Below, piece after piece: positions 52,572 to 63,726 of a stretch of 64,000 nt of DNA (position 1 is the stretch's first letter; every line of letters begins with the position of its first letter). The notes under the pieces were generated by a model. That model was not told where the DNA came from. It worked only from the letters and a program-made list of their open reading frames with translations, and did not search any database. This DNA comes from Cryobacterium sp. Y29. GTDB lineage: Bacteria > Actinomycetota > Actinomycetes > Actinomycetales > Microbacteriaceae. Location of the stretch: assembly GCF_002929825.1 (NCBI RefSeq), contig NZ_PJJN01000035.1, positions 186,001 to 250,000 of the forward strand, in the 5' to 3' direction. The translations under genes were made by a program, and so were the position numbers.

Positions 52572-55408
52572 GTGTTGAACCGAGTTCGCTCGCTGGCGAG
52601 CGCCCGGGATCTACTCGAATCGCGTTTCGGATCGCCCGGCGGATGGCCGGACAGTCCCCGGGTCGCAGCGCGCTGATCGCACTGCTCGTTGCGATTCCCG
52701 TGCTGGGGACGGTGGGCATCACCACGATCTCCGCGAGCAACGTCGCGACGCCCGCTGAACAAGTTGTGCTGACACTCGGGTCGACCGAGGCTCGGGTACA
52801 GATTGTCGCCGCGCCACACCCGAAACTCACGCAGGACCCGCTGAACCAGGGGAACTGGGGTTACAGCGACGAGGCGGGCCGTGTCGACGCCATGCAGTCG
52901 ATCGAACCGATGCCGGTCACCGCCGCGTCGCTGTTTGCCGACGGTACACGTTTGCTCTCCATCCGGTCAACGCCTGTCGTGGTGGAGACGAAAGACGGGC
53001 TCGCGTCGTTTCCGGCGGTGCAGGGACAGCCGTGGGACCCGGCATTCGCCGGAAAGTACGACGTGACGGCGGGATCGGCCCCGACCAGTGACGACGAGAT
53101 CATGGTGACCGCTGCCGCCCTCGATCGTCTGGGAGCCCAGATCGGGTCGACGGCTGCCTTTACCGCGCCACAAGCGCGCTCGTTCACCATAGTTGGCACA
53201 ATTCAAAGCGCAACCCTCGACGACTCCGCGGTCGGGTTCTACGGGCTGCCAGGAGTCTTTGACGGCGTACTGCCCGACGACGCCGACCTGATGACCGAGT
53301 GGTACCTGCCCGACACCCCGCTCACCTGGAGCCAGATCGGGGACCTCAACCCGCGCGGTGCGACCGTGCTGTCGCGCACCGTGCTGCTGGACCCGCCGCC
53401 GGTGGGCAGCTACCCCTTTGACGGTGGGTTTTCCCGCAGTACGACCAATCTGTTCGTCGCCCTGCTCGGCGGATTCGCCCTGTTCGAGGTCGCGCTGCTC
53501 GCGGGCGCCGCATTCACCGTCGGCGCCCGCACCCAGCAGCGCACCCTCGCTACCCTCGCGAGCGTCGGCGGCGACAAACGGATGCTCTTTCGCGTCATGT
53601 CGTTCGGCGGAGTCATTCTCGGCGCGGTCGGTGCCGCCCTGGGATCCGTGCTCGGCCTCGCCGGCGCCTGGATCTTCATGCAGATTTCGGCGAACGGAAG
53701 CGCCGCCCGGTATCCGGGATTTCACCTCGACGTGGTGTCCCTCAGCGTCATCGCCGCCTTCGCCGTACTCGCCGGCTGGTGCGCAGCCGCGGTTCCAGCC
53801 CGAGCGGCCGGCCGCATCGATGTCTTGGCTGCGCTGCGCGGTGCCCAGCGTCCGCCGCGAGTGACACGCCGCCGCCCGGTGGCCGGGATCGTTCTGTTGG
53901 CAATCGGCGCGGTCATCGCCCTCACCGGTGGCGTGGTCGAACTCGCCGCATACGCACCGGTGTATCAGATGGGTCTGGCCAATTTCGGCATCGCCCTTAT
54001 CGTCGCCGGTCCGGTGATCATGCAGATCGGGGCGGTCTTCGTCGCTCCCCTGATTCTGCGGTGGGCTGCCCGCGTCGCCTCCCGGTTCGGACCCGGCGCG
54101 AGGCTCGCAGCCCGCGATGTAGCGCGAAACCCCGGGCGCAGCGTTCCAGCCCTCGCGGCCATTATGAGCTGCGTCTTCGTGGCGACCGTCGCGATGAGTC
54201 TCATTTCGACCATGCAGCTGAATTCGACCAAAGGCTACACCTACGGCGCCCCGCTGGACACGGCATCGGTGAGTCTGACGGCCTCTCTCAATGAGCCGCC
54301 GTACGGCCAGGTGTTGCAAACGACCGGGCCCGAAGTCGTTGCCGCCGTCGACAGCAGCTTTCCGAGCGCACGGGCCAGGCTGCTGAGCAGTGCAGAGGAT
54401 CCGCCGATGGGATTCGGAGAAGCGGATACCGACGGCACCACCGCGGATGCACCCACCTTCGCCCTCCCACGGATCGATGCCGACACGGTATGCCCGAGTG
54501 ATGTCACTCGAATGGACGCCGATCATGAGGACACACCCACCGACATCCGCTGCCCCACTCCGCACTATCTCGACACGATGATGAACTCGAGCATGAACGA
54601 CCACATCTGGGTGGGCGATCTGGCGGATTTCGCCGCGATTCTCGGCGAACCCGTCTCCGAGAAGTCTCAGAAGATGCTCGCCGTCGGCGGGGCCGTGGCG
54701 ACTTACCCGCAGTACGTCGTCAACGGAGAGATACGCATTGACTGGATCACGGAGCTCAACTCCGTTCTTGAACCCGCGCGTAGCGTGTCGCTGGCCGGGA
54801 GCGTGCAGGAGCCCGAACATCCGCTGCCGTACGCCGTGTTCATGCTGACTTCCACAGCCGACAATGCTGGCCTCGACTACCGGCCGTCGGTGGTCGTCAG
54901 CAGTATCGGCAAAGACCCGACCCAGGCAGAATATGACCATGCGCAGGGTGCACTCGCCGCCATCTCGCCGGGGATCTACCTGCAAACCGAGACGGGCCCG
55001 CAGGCTTATGGAGCGTCGTGGACCTGGGCCCTGCTCGCTCTCACGGCGATCATCGCTCTGGTCACGGCGTCGATCACGATCGGACTCGCCCGCGCTGACG
55101 GGCACCGGGACAACGCGGTGCTCACCTCGCTCGGGGCGTCCCCGCGAGTGCGCCGGGCCTTCGGCTTTTGGCAGGCGGTGGTGATCGTCGGCCTCGGCAG
55201 CATCATCGGGGTGCTGCTCGGGCTGGTTCCCTCGCTCGCGCTGTCGCTGACCCGCGACACCGCTGGCCTTTCCTTGCTGCCGTTCACTCCCCCGTGGCTG
55301 CAGCTCGCGCTGATCGTGTTGGCGCTTCCGGCGGTCGTCGCGGTCGGTGGTGCCCTCACTGCTGGGGGAAACCGCACTCGGTTCAGCAATCGGGCCGCGT
55401 TCGACTGA
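52568..55408 (+). CDS. FtsX-like ABC exporter permease
   Basis: A 946-residue membrane protein with an N-terminal helix (about 32-56), a large extracytoplasmic domain, groups of helices near 290-450 and 460-550, a second extracytoplasmic region with a few Cys (about 570-800) and three C-terminal helices (after about 815), i.e. a doubled FtsX permease layout. With the ATPase and PadR it forms a three-gene operon. Probable export of, or response to, a peptide, lipid or drug at the cell envelope; the substrate is unknown. Confidence 0.88.
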   Translation: MSVEPSSLAGERPGSTRIAFRIARRMAGQSPGRSALIALLVAIPVLGTVGITTISASNVATPAEQVVLTLGSTEARVQIVAAPHPKLTQDPLNQGNWGYSDEAGRVDAMQSIEPMPVTAASLFADGTRLLSIRSTPVVVETKDGLASFPAVQGQPWDPAFAGKYDVTAGSAPTSDDEIMVTAAALDRLGAQIGSTAAFTAPQARSFTIVGTIQSATLDDSAVGFYGLPGVFDGVLPDDADLMTEWYLPDTPLTWSQIGDLNPRGATVLSRTVLLDPPPVGSYPFDGGFSRSTTNLFVALLGGFALFEVALLAGAAFTVGARTQQRTLATLASVGGDKRMLFRVMSFGGVILGAVGAALGSVLGLAGAWIFMQISANGSAARYPGFHLDVVSLSVIAAFAVLAGWCAAAVPARAAGRIDVLAALRGAQRPPRVTRRRPVAGIVLLAIGAVIALTGGVVELAAYAPVYQMGLANFGIALIVAGPVIMQIGAVFVAPLILRWAARVASRFGPGARLAARDVARNPGRSVPALAAIMSCVFVATVAMSLISTMQLNSTKGYTYGAPLDTASVSLTASLNEPPYGQVLQTTGPEVVAAVDSSFPSARARLLSSAEDPPMGFGEADTDGTTADAPTFALPRIDADTVCPSDVTRMDADHEDTPTDIRCPTPHYLDTMMNSSMNDHIWVGDLADFAAILGEPVSEKSQKMLAVGGAVATYPQYVVNGEIRIDWITELNSVLEPARSVSLAGSVQEPEHPLPYAVFMLTSTADNAGLDYRPSVVVSSIGKDPTQAEYDHAQGALAAISPGIYLQTETGPQAYGASWTWALLALTAIIALVTASITIGLARADGHRDNAVLTSLGASPRVRRAFGFWQAVVIVGLGSIIGVLLGLVPSLALSLTRDTAGLSLLPFTPPWLQLALIVLALPAVVAVGGALTAGGNRTRFSNRAAFD

Positions 55409-55437
55409 ATCGGCCGGCCGCGGAGCGGGCATCCGCT

Positions 55438-55611
55438 CTCGCGGCACTCTTTAGGGATGACGGCACCCGTTGTAACAAGTGCCCCGAGACCTAACGAGTG
55501 CCGCGGCACTTAGGCCCGCGTCGCCCCGGGACGGACACCGGCTCGCGGCACCCGTTCGGGATCGCGGCCCCCCTAAGAACGCGTGCTGCGATCCTGAACA
55601 GGTGCCGCGAG
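55438..55611. repeat. cluster of degenerate dyad repeats
   Basis: A 24-base element starting CTCGCGGCAC occurs at 55438-55461, at 55542-55565 and inverted at 55588-55611; the last two match at 22 of 24 bases and can form a long stem. AGTGCCGCGGCACT (55497-55510) is a perfect 14-base palindrome, and GGCAC...TTGT with ACAAGTGCC (near 55462-55483) is another dyad. The whole spacer 55409-55657 has no gene. Confidence 0.7.
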
Positions 55612-55657
55612 AGCAGGGCTCAGCGTAGGCACCCTGTTCGGAGGCACGCTTGCACGG

Positions 55658-57721
<2,064 letters not shown>

Positions 57722-57727
57722 GCCCTC

Positions 57728-57733
57728 ATTGTA
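57728..57733 (-). promoter_or_regulatory. uvrB promoter, -10 box
   Basis: TACAAT six bases before ATG 57721 and TTGACT (57749-57754) 15 bases further up, the best -35/-10 pair in the window. An apparent leaderless start. Confidence 0.55.
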
Positions 57734-57762
57734 CAAAGGGGGTCTGACAGTCAACCTTTGTA
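57732..57762. promoter_or_regulatory. nested inverted repeat between coaE and uvrB
   Basis: TACAAAGG and CCTTTGTA enclose TGACAGTCA, another dyad. The arms cover the uvrB -35/-10 spacer, so this could be an operator. A LexA-type GAAC-GTTC core is absent. Confidence 0.45.
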
Positions 57763-57768
57763 GGTGGA

Positions 57769-58446
57769 CTACGTCGTGGCGGCGCCGTCGGTCTCTTCGC
57801 CTGCGCCAGCTTCACCCGCGCCAGCTTCGGCCGCTCCGGCTTCGGCCGCCCGTGCGCGAGTCCATAGTGCGTCGACCTGGGACAGAGTCGCTTCGACGGT
57901 GCCGTTGTTGTCGATGACGACATCAGCCAGGGCGAGGCGGTCCGCATCACTCGCCTGCGCGGCAATGCGGTGGGTAGCGTCCTCACGCGACAGTCCACGT
58001 AACTTCACCATGCGCTCGATTCGGGTCTCGGCATCTGCATGCACGACAACGATCAGATCGAACGTGACCAGGCCGCCGGCGATGGCCTCGGCCAGAAGCG
58101 GAACGTCGTACACGACGATGACGTGCGGGTCGGCGGCGACCGCGGCGGCGACCCGATCGCGAGTGAGCCGCCGTACCGCCGGATGCGTGATGGCGTTCAG
58201 CCGCTCCCTCTGGCGCGCGTCGGTGAAAATAATGGCGCCCAGGGCCGGTCGATTCAGCGTGCCATCGTTCAGCAAGATCGTGTCGCCGAACTCCGCGACA
58301 ATTGCGGCGAGGCCGGGCGTTCCGGGTTCGACCACGTGACGGGCCAGCTGGTCGGCGTCGATTCCGATGGCACCCCAGGAAGCCAGGCGCTTCGCCACGG
58401 TGCTCTTGCCCGACGCGATTCCGCCGGTCAGTCCAATCAGATACAT
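57769..58446 (-). CDS. coaE: dephospho-CoA kinase
   Basis: A 225-residue P-loop kinase, last step of coenzyme A synthesis. [12 protein letters not shown] (Walker A) and DADQLAR are visible. The last 25 residues are an Ala-Gly-Glu-rich repeat ([16 protein letters not shown]) not part of the fold, arising from short DNA repeats. -10-like TAGCAT sits six bases before the ATG, with no SD. Confidence 0.93.
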   Translation of the reverse strand: MYLIGLTGGIASGKSTVAKRLASWGAIGIDADQLARHVVEPGTPGLAAIVAEFGDTILLNDGTLNRPALGAIIFTDARQRERLNAITHPAVRRLTRDRVAAAVAADPHVIVVYDVPLLAEAIAGGLVTFDLIVVVHADAETRIERMVKLRGLSREDATHRIAAQASDADRLALADVVIDNNGTVEATLSQVDALWTRARAAEAGAAEAGAGEAGAGEETDGAATT

Positions 58447-58452
58447 TCCGCC

Positions 58453-58458
58453 ATGCTA
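58453..58458 (-). promoter_or_regulatory. candidate -10 box, leaderless coaE
   Basis: TAGCAT (minus strand) six bases before ATG 58446. Confidence 0.4.
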
Positions 58459-58520
58459 TCCGCTGCACGGCGCCGAGCGGATGCGACCGCCTGCATCAAC
58501 ATCGAACTGCGGGCATCGGC

Positions 58521-59144
58521 CTACCCGAGGTCTCGCTGAATCTCGGCCAGGAGTGCCGCACGGTTGATGTCAAGCTCGTTCACCTCGACCACAAGCTGTT
58601 TTGGGCCACTGTCCAGCGTGTCCTGGTTAACGATTTCTTCATCCTCGTCGACGACGAGGATGGTGCGCGTCTGCGGCCGATCGGGGCGGAGACCCAGCAG
58701 GGCGAGTGAGGTCTGCAGCTCGGCTGGCTGGACTGGTTTCTCCAGAACGGCAGCAGCCCCCCGACTCAGCGCCATGCCCATGTCGGTCAGGCCATTGATG
58801 ATAATGACCGGTGCGGATGCCAACCCCAACGAATCTTCCAGTTTCAGCAGGAATTTCCAACCGTCCATTCCGGGAAGGTGCAGGTCGAGGGTGATCAGGG
58901 CCAGCGGAACGCGCCGCGCGATATCGAGGGCGTCCTCGCCGCTCGCGACCGTGATCACCCGGAATCCTTCCCTCTCCAGGAGCAGCCGCAGGAGCTCGGC
59001 CGATTGGGGATCGTTCTCGACGACGAGCGCCGTCGAGTGACTCTGCATGGTGATGCTGCAGACGATGGCTTCAGTGAGGCTGGGCGGCGCTGCGTCGAAC
59101 GCAGCGGGACCTCCCGCGCTGTCTGAGGGATGACCATTTTTCAT
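58521..59144 (-). CDS. stand-alone response regulator receiver protein
   Basis: A 207-residue protein: about 38 leading residues, a receiver domain (about 38-155) with acidic pair in VVENDPQS, phosphoacceptor Asp in LITLDLHLPGMDGW and Lys in LEKPVQ, then an unusual 50-residue tail with VVDEDEEIVNQDTLDSGPK. There is no DNA-binding or enzymatic output domain, and no kinase gene nearby. GGAG lies six bases before the ATG. It may act by protein binding; the partner is unknown. Confidence 0.8.
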   Translation of the reverse strand: MKNGHPSDSAGGPAAFDAAPPSLTEAIVCSITMQSHSTALVVENDPQSAELLRLLLEREGFRVITVASGEDALDIARRVPLALITLDLHLPGMDGWKFLLKLEDSLGLASAPVIIINGLTDMGMALSRGAAAVLEKPVQPAELQTSLALLGLRPDRPQTRTILVVDEDEEIVNQDTLDSGPKQLVVEVNELDINRAALLAEIQRDLG

Positions 59145-59473
59145 GAAATTCTCCGATGGGGCTGTGGTTCGTGGAACTGGTGTGCGCAGGCGAATTCATC
59201 CAGAAAACAGGTTCTCGTGGAGAAGTGGGAAGTGCGCGGCAATCCTGAAGATATCGGGACGCGCCAAACGGGAGGAAATATCCTCACCATTAGGTATAGC
59301 ACGAAGTTTCAAGGTTCCACGGTCAGCCCGAACGCGACGGATGCCCAGCGCCTGTGGCATCCGGCTCAACCGCGAGCGTTGCGTAAATCGTGGGTTTCAG
59401 ATTCGTCGGTTACACGACACAGCGGGCCGCATCCCGAAGGATGCAGCCCGCTGTTGGGGATGTAGCTGTGGTG
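59145..59473. other. intergenic region between rpsA and response regulator
   Basis: 329 bases without a gene. A likely minus-strand promoter lies around 59295-59325 (-10-like TATACC), and the rpsA hairpin is at 59419-59454. Nothing else was recognised. Confidence 0.4.
59419..59454 (-). terminator. hairpin after rpsA
   Basis: Two stem segments, ACAGCGGGC and GCATCC, pair with GGATGC and GCCCGCTGT around loop CGAA with one C-A mismatch, 19 bases past the rpsA stop. No T run follows, so termination may be of the I-shaped type. Confidence 0.7.
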
Positions 59474-60928
59474 CTAGTTGCCGCCGGAGAGCTTCTCGCG
59501 GAGAGCCGCGAGTGCTTCGTCGTCGGCGAGCGTGCCGGCGCCAGCCGACTCGCTCGAGAAGGCCGATCCGGCCGGTGCGACGTCGCTGGGGGCAGCGATC
59601 TCGTCGTTCGCGGTCGAAACCTGCTTCTTGTGGGCTTCCCAGCGAGCCTGGGCAGCAGCGTAGTCCTGCTCCCACTTTTCGCGCTGCTCGTCGAAGCCTT
59701 CGCGCCACTCGTTGGTCTCGGAGTCGAAGCCTTCGGGGTACTTGTACTGGCCCTTGTCGTCGTACTCGGTGAGCATTCCGTAGAGCGCCGGGTCGAACTC
59801 GGTACCGTCGGGGTCGACGCCATCGTTAGCCTGCTTGAGGCTGAGCGAAATGCGGCGACGCTCGAGGTCGATGTCGATGACCTTGACGAAGACCTCGTCG
59901 CCGACCGAGACAACCTGCTCGGCGAGCTCGACGTGCTTGCCGGAGAGCTCGCTGATGTGGACCAGGCCCTCGATGCCCTCGGCTACGCGAACGAACGCAC
60001 CGAACGGAACGAGCTTGGTGACCTTACCCGGTGCAACCTGGCCGATGGCGTGGGTGCGGGCGAATACCTGCCACGGGTCTTCCTGCGTTGCCTTGAGGGA
60101 CAGCGAGACACGCTCGCGCTCGAGGTCAACTTCGAGGATCTCGACGGTGACTTCCTGGCCAACTTCAACGACCTCGCTGGCGTGCTCAATGTGCTTCCAG
60201 CTGAGCTCGGAAACGTGAACCAGACCATCGACGCCGCCGAGGTCGACGAACGCACCGAAGTTGACGATCGAGGAGACGACGCCCTTGCGGACCTGTCCCT
60301 TCTGGAGGTTGTTGAGGAACGTGGTGCGGCTTTCGCTCTGCGTCTGCTCGAGCAGGGCGCGACGTGACAGCACAACGTTGTTGCGGTTCTTGTCGAGCTC
60401 GAGGATCTTCGCTTCGATCTCCTGGCCCAGGTACGGGGTCAGGTCGCGAACACGACGAAGTTCGATGAGCGATGCCGGCAGGAAGCCGCGCAGGCCGATG
60501 TCGACGATGAGTCCACCCTTGACGACCTCGATGACCGAACCGGTGACAACACCGTCGGACTCCTTGATCTTCTCGACGTCGCCCCATGCACGCTCGTACT
60601 GAGCCCGCTTCTTGGACAGGATGAGGCGGCCTTCTTTGTCTTCTTTCTGAAGAACGAGGGCCTCGACCAGGTCGCCGACCTTGACAACCTCAGAAGGGTC
60701 GACGTCGTGCTTGATGGAGAGTTCGCGGGAGGGAATGACACCCTCAGTCTTGTACCCAACGTCGAGGAGAACCTCGTCGCGGTCGATCTTCACAACGGTG
60801 CCTTCAATGAGGTCTCCGTCGTTGAAGAATTTCAGAGTCTTTTCGACCGCGGCAAGAAAGTCTTCAGCAGATCCAATGTCGTTGATGGCGACCTGCTTGG
60901 GTGCCCGTTCGGTCGTTGCGATTGTCAT
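59474..60928 (-). CDS. rpsA: 30S ribosomal protein S1
   Basis: A 484-residue S1 with four S1 RNA-binding repeats (near 35-105, 122-187, 208-276 and 293-362), for example GTVVKIDRDEVLLDVGYKTEG and GLVHVSELSWKH, followed by an acidic, aromatic C-terminal tail (EWREGFDEQREKWEQDY). Start ATG 60928 follows GGAG. The four-repeat form with this tail is normal for Actinobacteria. Confidence 0.95.
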   Translation of the reverse strand: MTIATTERAPKQVAINDIGSAEDFLAAVEKTLKFFNDGDLIEGTVVKIDRDEVLLDVGYKTEGVIPSRELSIKHDVDPSEVVKVGDLVEALVLQKEDKEGRLILSKKRAQYERAWGDVEKIKESDGVVTGSVIEVVKGGLIVDIGLRGFLPASLIELRRVRDLTPYLGQEIEAKILELDKNRNNVVLSRRALLEQTQSESRTTFLNNLQKGQVRKGVVSSIVNFGAFVDLGGVDGLVHVSELSWKHIEHASEVVEVGQEVTVEILEVDLERERVSLSLKATQEDPWQVFARTHAIGQVAPGKVTKLVPFGAFVRVAEGIEGLVHISELSGKHVELAEQVVSVGDEVFVKVIDIDLERRRISLSLKQANDGVDPDGTEFDPALYGMLTEYDDKGQYKYPEGFDSETNEWREGFDEQREKWEQDYAAAQARWEAHKKQVSTANDEIAAPSDVAPAGSAFSSESAGAGTLADDEALAALREKLSGGN

Positions 60929-61132
60929 GTAGTAGTTGCTCCAGGATGGACGAAATCGGGCCATACGCGAAAAAATCGTACAAGTATTGAGGATGCTCAG
61001 CGGCAAAAAACCGGGGAGCACTCCGCGCATGGCAGCGGATAGGCGTCACGATTGTGACACTTCAGTTTAGCCACCCTGAGCGACGAGGAGCAACTCGATG
61101 TCCAGCGCGGCTGCCCTGCCGCCGGAAAGCTG
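60929..61132. promoter_or_regulatory. rpsA upstream region with dyad
   Basis: GTCACGATTGTGAC, with 5-base arms around GATT, lies at 61045-61058, 117 bases before rpsA and 75 past the end of the copper-enzyme gene. The regulator is unknown. Confidence 0.35.
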
Positions 61133-63671
61133 CTACGGAACGACCACGATCTGCCCCGCGGCGCCGCGTTCAGCGTCTGTCATGGCGTGCGTCACGAACG
61201 GACAGGTACCTACCTCAGAAAAACTCAGCTCCACAAACCCGCCCTGCGCCGACGCGAGAGCCAGCGTCTGACTACCCCCGGTGCCGGTGCTGCCACCGTC
61301 ACGCAACAGATATTCACCCTGCACGTAGACCGTGTCGAATTGGCCCCCGACGATGTGAAAAGAACTCGCCAGGTTGGGTCCGGCATCGATTACCCAGAAG
61401 CGGATGCGCTCGCCCACCTTCGCGCGGAGCGGCTGATCCTGATATTGGTTGGCGTAGCCGTTGAAGACAACGAGGTCGGGGGCGGCGGCGGCAATCTTGT
61501 CGGAATCGGCAACGCCTCCCTGCGGCCCGAGGTAGAACTCAGACAGGACCAGCAGGTATTCCCGGTCGACCGGGGCGAGTCCGGCGGGATCGATGACGAC
61601 CGCCCCAAACCTGCCGTTGGCGATGTGCAGCGACACCGGCATCGTGGAGCAGTGGTCCAGCCAGGCACCGGACCGCGTGGCGATGAAGGAATATTCGAGG
61701 GTTTCGCCCGGATCGATCGTGCGCATAGGACCGTCGGGGGGCGAGCGCGCCGGCGTGGAAGTCGAGGGAGTGGCCGATCGAGGCCTCGTTGATCAGGGTG
61801 ATCGTGAAGGTGTCGCCGACTTTTCCGTGCAGGGTCGGGCCTGGCGCAGTGCCGTTGAACGGCCACAGTGTCTGGGTCACTCCTGGGGCAACCTCGACCT
61901 CGGTGTCGCCGACCCGGAAAGTGTAATCGTGATGGGTTTCGGCCGATGCAGGCAGCAGGGCGGCATCGCGCGCCACGAATCCAGGCGAGGGCTCAGACTG
62001 GGCTCCGAGGTCGTCGGCGGCGGATGCTTCGGAGCCCGTCGCACCGGGACCGGCGTGGTCGGCCGCAGCATCCGTCACTGCGGACCCGGTGACGACGATC
62101 TGCAGCACCATGCCCATCTGGCGGTGGCCGGCAATGGAACACCAGCCTTCCCTGCCGGCGGCCATGATTCCGGCGTCGACGATGACGGTCTTTTCGGGCG
62201 CGAGCCGGCCCGAGGTCAACCCATTTGCGAGGGTGAGGTCATGCACGGCGGTGTCAGCGTTGGTAACGGTGAGTTCGAGCCGGTTGCCGGCGGGTACAGT
62301 CAGCACTGACGGTGAGAACCGCATGTCCAGCATGGTCACGGTCACCTCGGTGACCTCGCCCGAGGCGATGCTCACGGCGGCGCCCTGAGCGGTGACCGAC
62401 GCCGTACCGACCCCGGCCGTGACCGGGTCGAGTGCGACACCCGCGGTGACGGCCAGTACGAGGGCGCCGACCGCGGTCAGACCGAACCAGCCGAGCACGT
62501 TGAGGGCACTGTGCGCCACGTAGAGGCGAGCGTGCAGGTCGTCGCCCGTCCCCGGGTTGGCCATCCAGATGCCAAGGCCTACCCCACCGAAGAGACTCAC
62601 CGCGGCGGCGACGTAGTAACGCACGAGCGAGGCGCGCAGCAGAGCTACGGGTAGGTACATGATCGGCCGGTACGGTAGCGGGCGGCGCAGCACCGCCGGC
62701 AGAATGACGGGCGCGTGCGCCATGATCATCGAGAGCGTGAACCCCAGCAGTACCGCATGGATGACTGCGTTGTAGGTCGGGCCGCTCGTCGCGGCGCCTT
62801 CGACGAGCCAGATTCCGCCGGCGACGACCAGCCAGGCATACCCGCTGAGCAGGCAGGCTGCCATGTATCTCGGAAGCCCGAACGACCCCAGCGTGCGGCG
62901 CGCGACGTCGTGCAGAAACAGCCAGCAGACCACCCAGAGGAGGGCTAGTCCAAACAACGGATAGCCAAATGCGGGCACGCACAGGGCGAGCGAGACGCAT
63001 CCGGTCAACGACAGCGACGCCCACAGCAGGCCGCGTCCGGGAGGGGTGCCGCGCAGGGTCAACCGCGCGAGTTCGAGGCGTTCGCCGGCGATGGTGAGCA
63101 CGAGGAAGGCGCTGAACGCCGGGATCAGATGGGCAACGGGAACGTTGGCGAGCCAGAGAATCGCGGCGACTTGGAGGTTGACGCCGCCGAGGAACTGGAT
63201 CGCGATGGCTGTCATCGCCTGCCGTCGCCAGATGCTGCGGTAGATCAGCAGCAGGCCGAGCGCACCGACCGCGATCGCGGTACGACCGAGCCAGGACGGC
63301 AGCGGCGCCAGCACGAGCAGGCTGCCGAGGCCGAGCAAGGCCGGGGCGGTGAAGGCCCACCACCTCTTGATGGCGACGGCCCGTTCGAGCACAATCACGG
63401 TACCCACGAAACCGAAAACCATCAACGCATCGTGGGACGCGGCGACGCGGTCGGCGAGCGGTGGAACGTCGAAGCCGAGCAGGGCCGTCGCCGCGTATAG
63501 CCCAAGGAGCAGCGACGCCCCGGCTGGAGCCAAAAACAATAAGCGGATGCCCGTTCGATCAATCACGGCGCGGCGATATTTCGGCCGAAGCTGCACTGGA
63601 GCGAGGCCCGGTGCTTGTTCCGGCGTAGATACAGAGCAGGTATCGAACGGGGACGAGTCGGGGGGACGCAC
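61133..63671 (-). pseudogene. frameshifted NirK-like multicopper oxidase with membrane and cupredoxin domains
   Basis: Two frames join into one protein of about 845 residues if one base is removed from the six-G run at 61736-61741 (C6 in the sense strand); the total then divides by three and reads GALAPDGPMRTIDPG. Order of parts: about 12 hydrophobic helices (residues 40-425) with His-bearing helices resembling NnrS or cbb3-oxidase proteins; a cupredoxin domain (about 450-535) with likely Cu ligands in VHDLT and WCSIAGHRQMGM; and a two-domain copper-oxidase part (after 575). The latter has HSLDFHAG, DHCSTMP with a later His, SFHIVGGQFD and THAMTDAERGAAG, matching NirK His95, Asp98, His100, His135, Cys136, His255 and His306, but not the axial Met150. 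GTG 63671 is a tentative start. Whether the shift is real or a sequencing error is unresolved. Confidence 0.8.
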
Positions 63672-63726
63672 CTCCCCAGTTCGCCGAGCCCTACATGCTC
63701 ACTGAGGACTGCATCGCCCCTGCCCG

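Noticed and set aside
52967-55447. 826-codon open frame on the minus strand
   Set aside because: Shadow of the FtsX permease; Arg/Gly/Asp-rich and without motif.
55438-55611. possible CRISPR or IS end
   Set aside because: Copies are inverted and unevenly spaced, without a transposase or target duplication.
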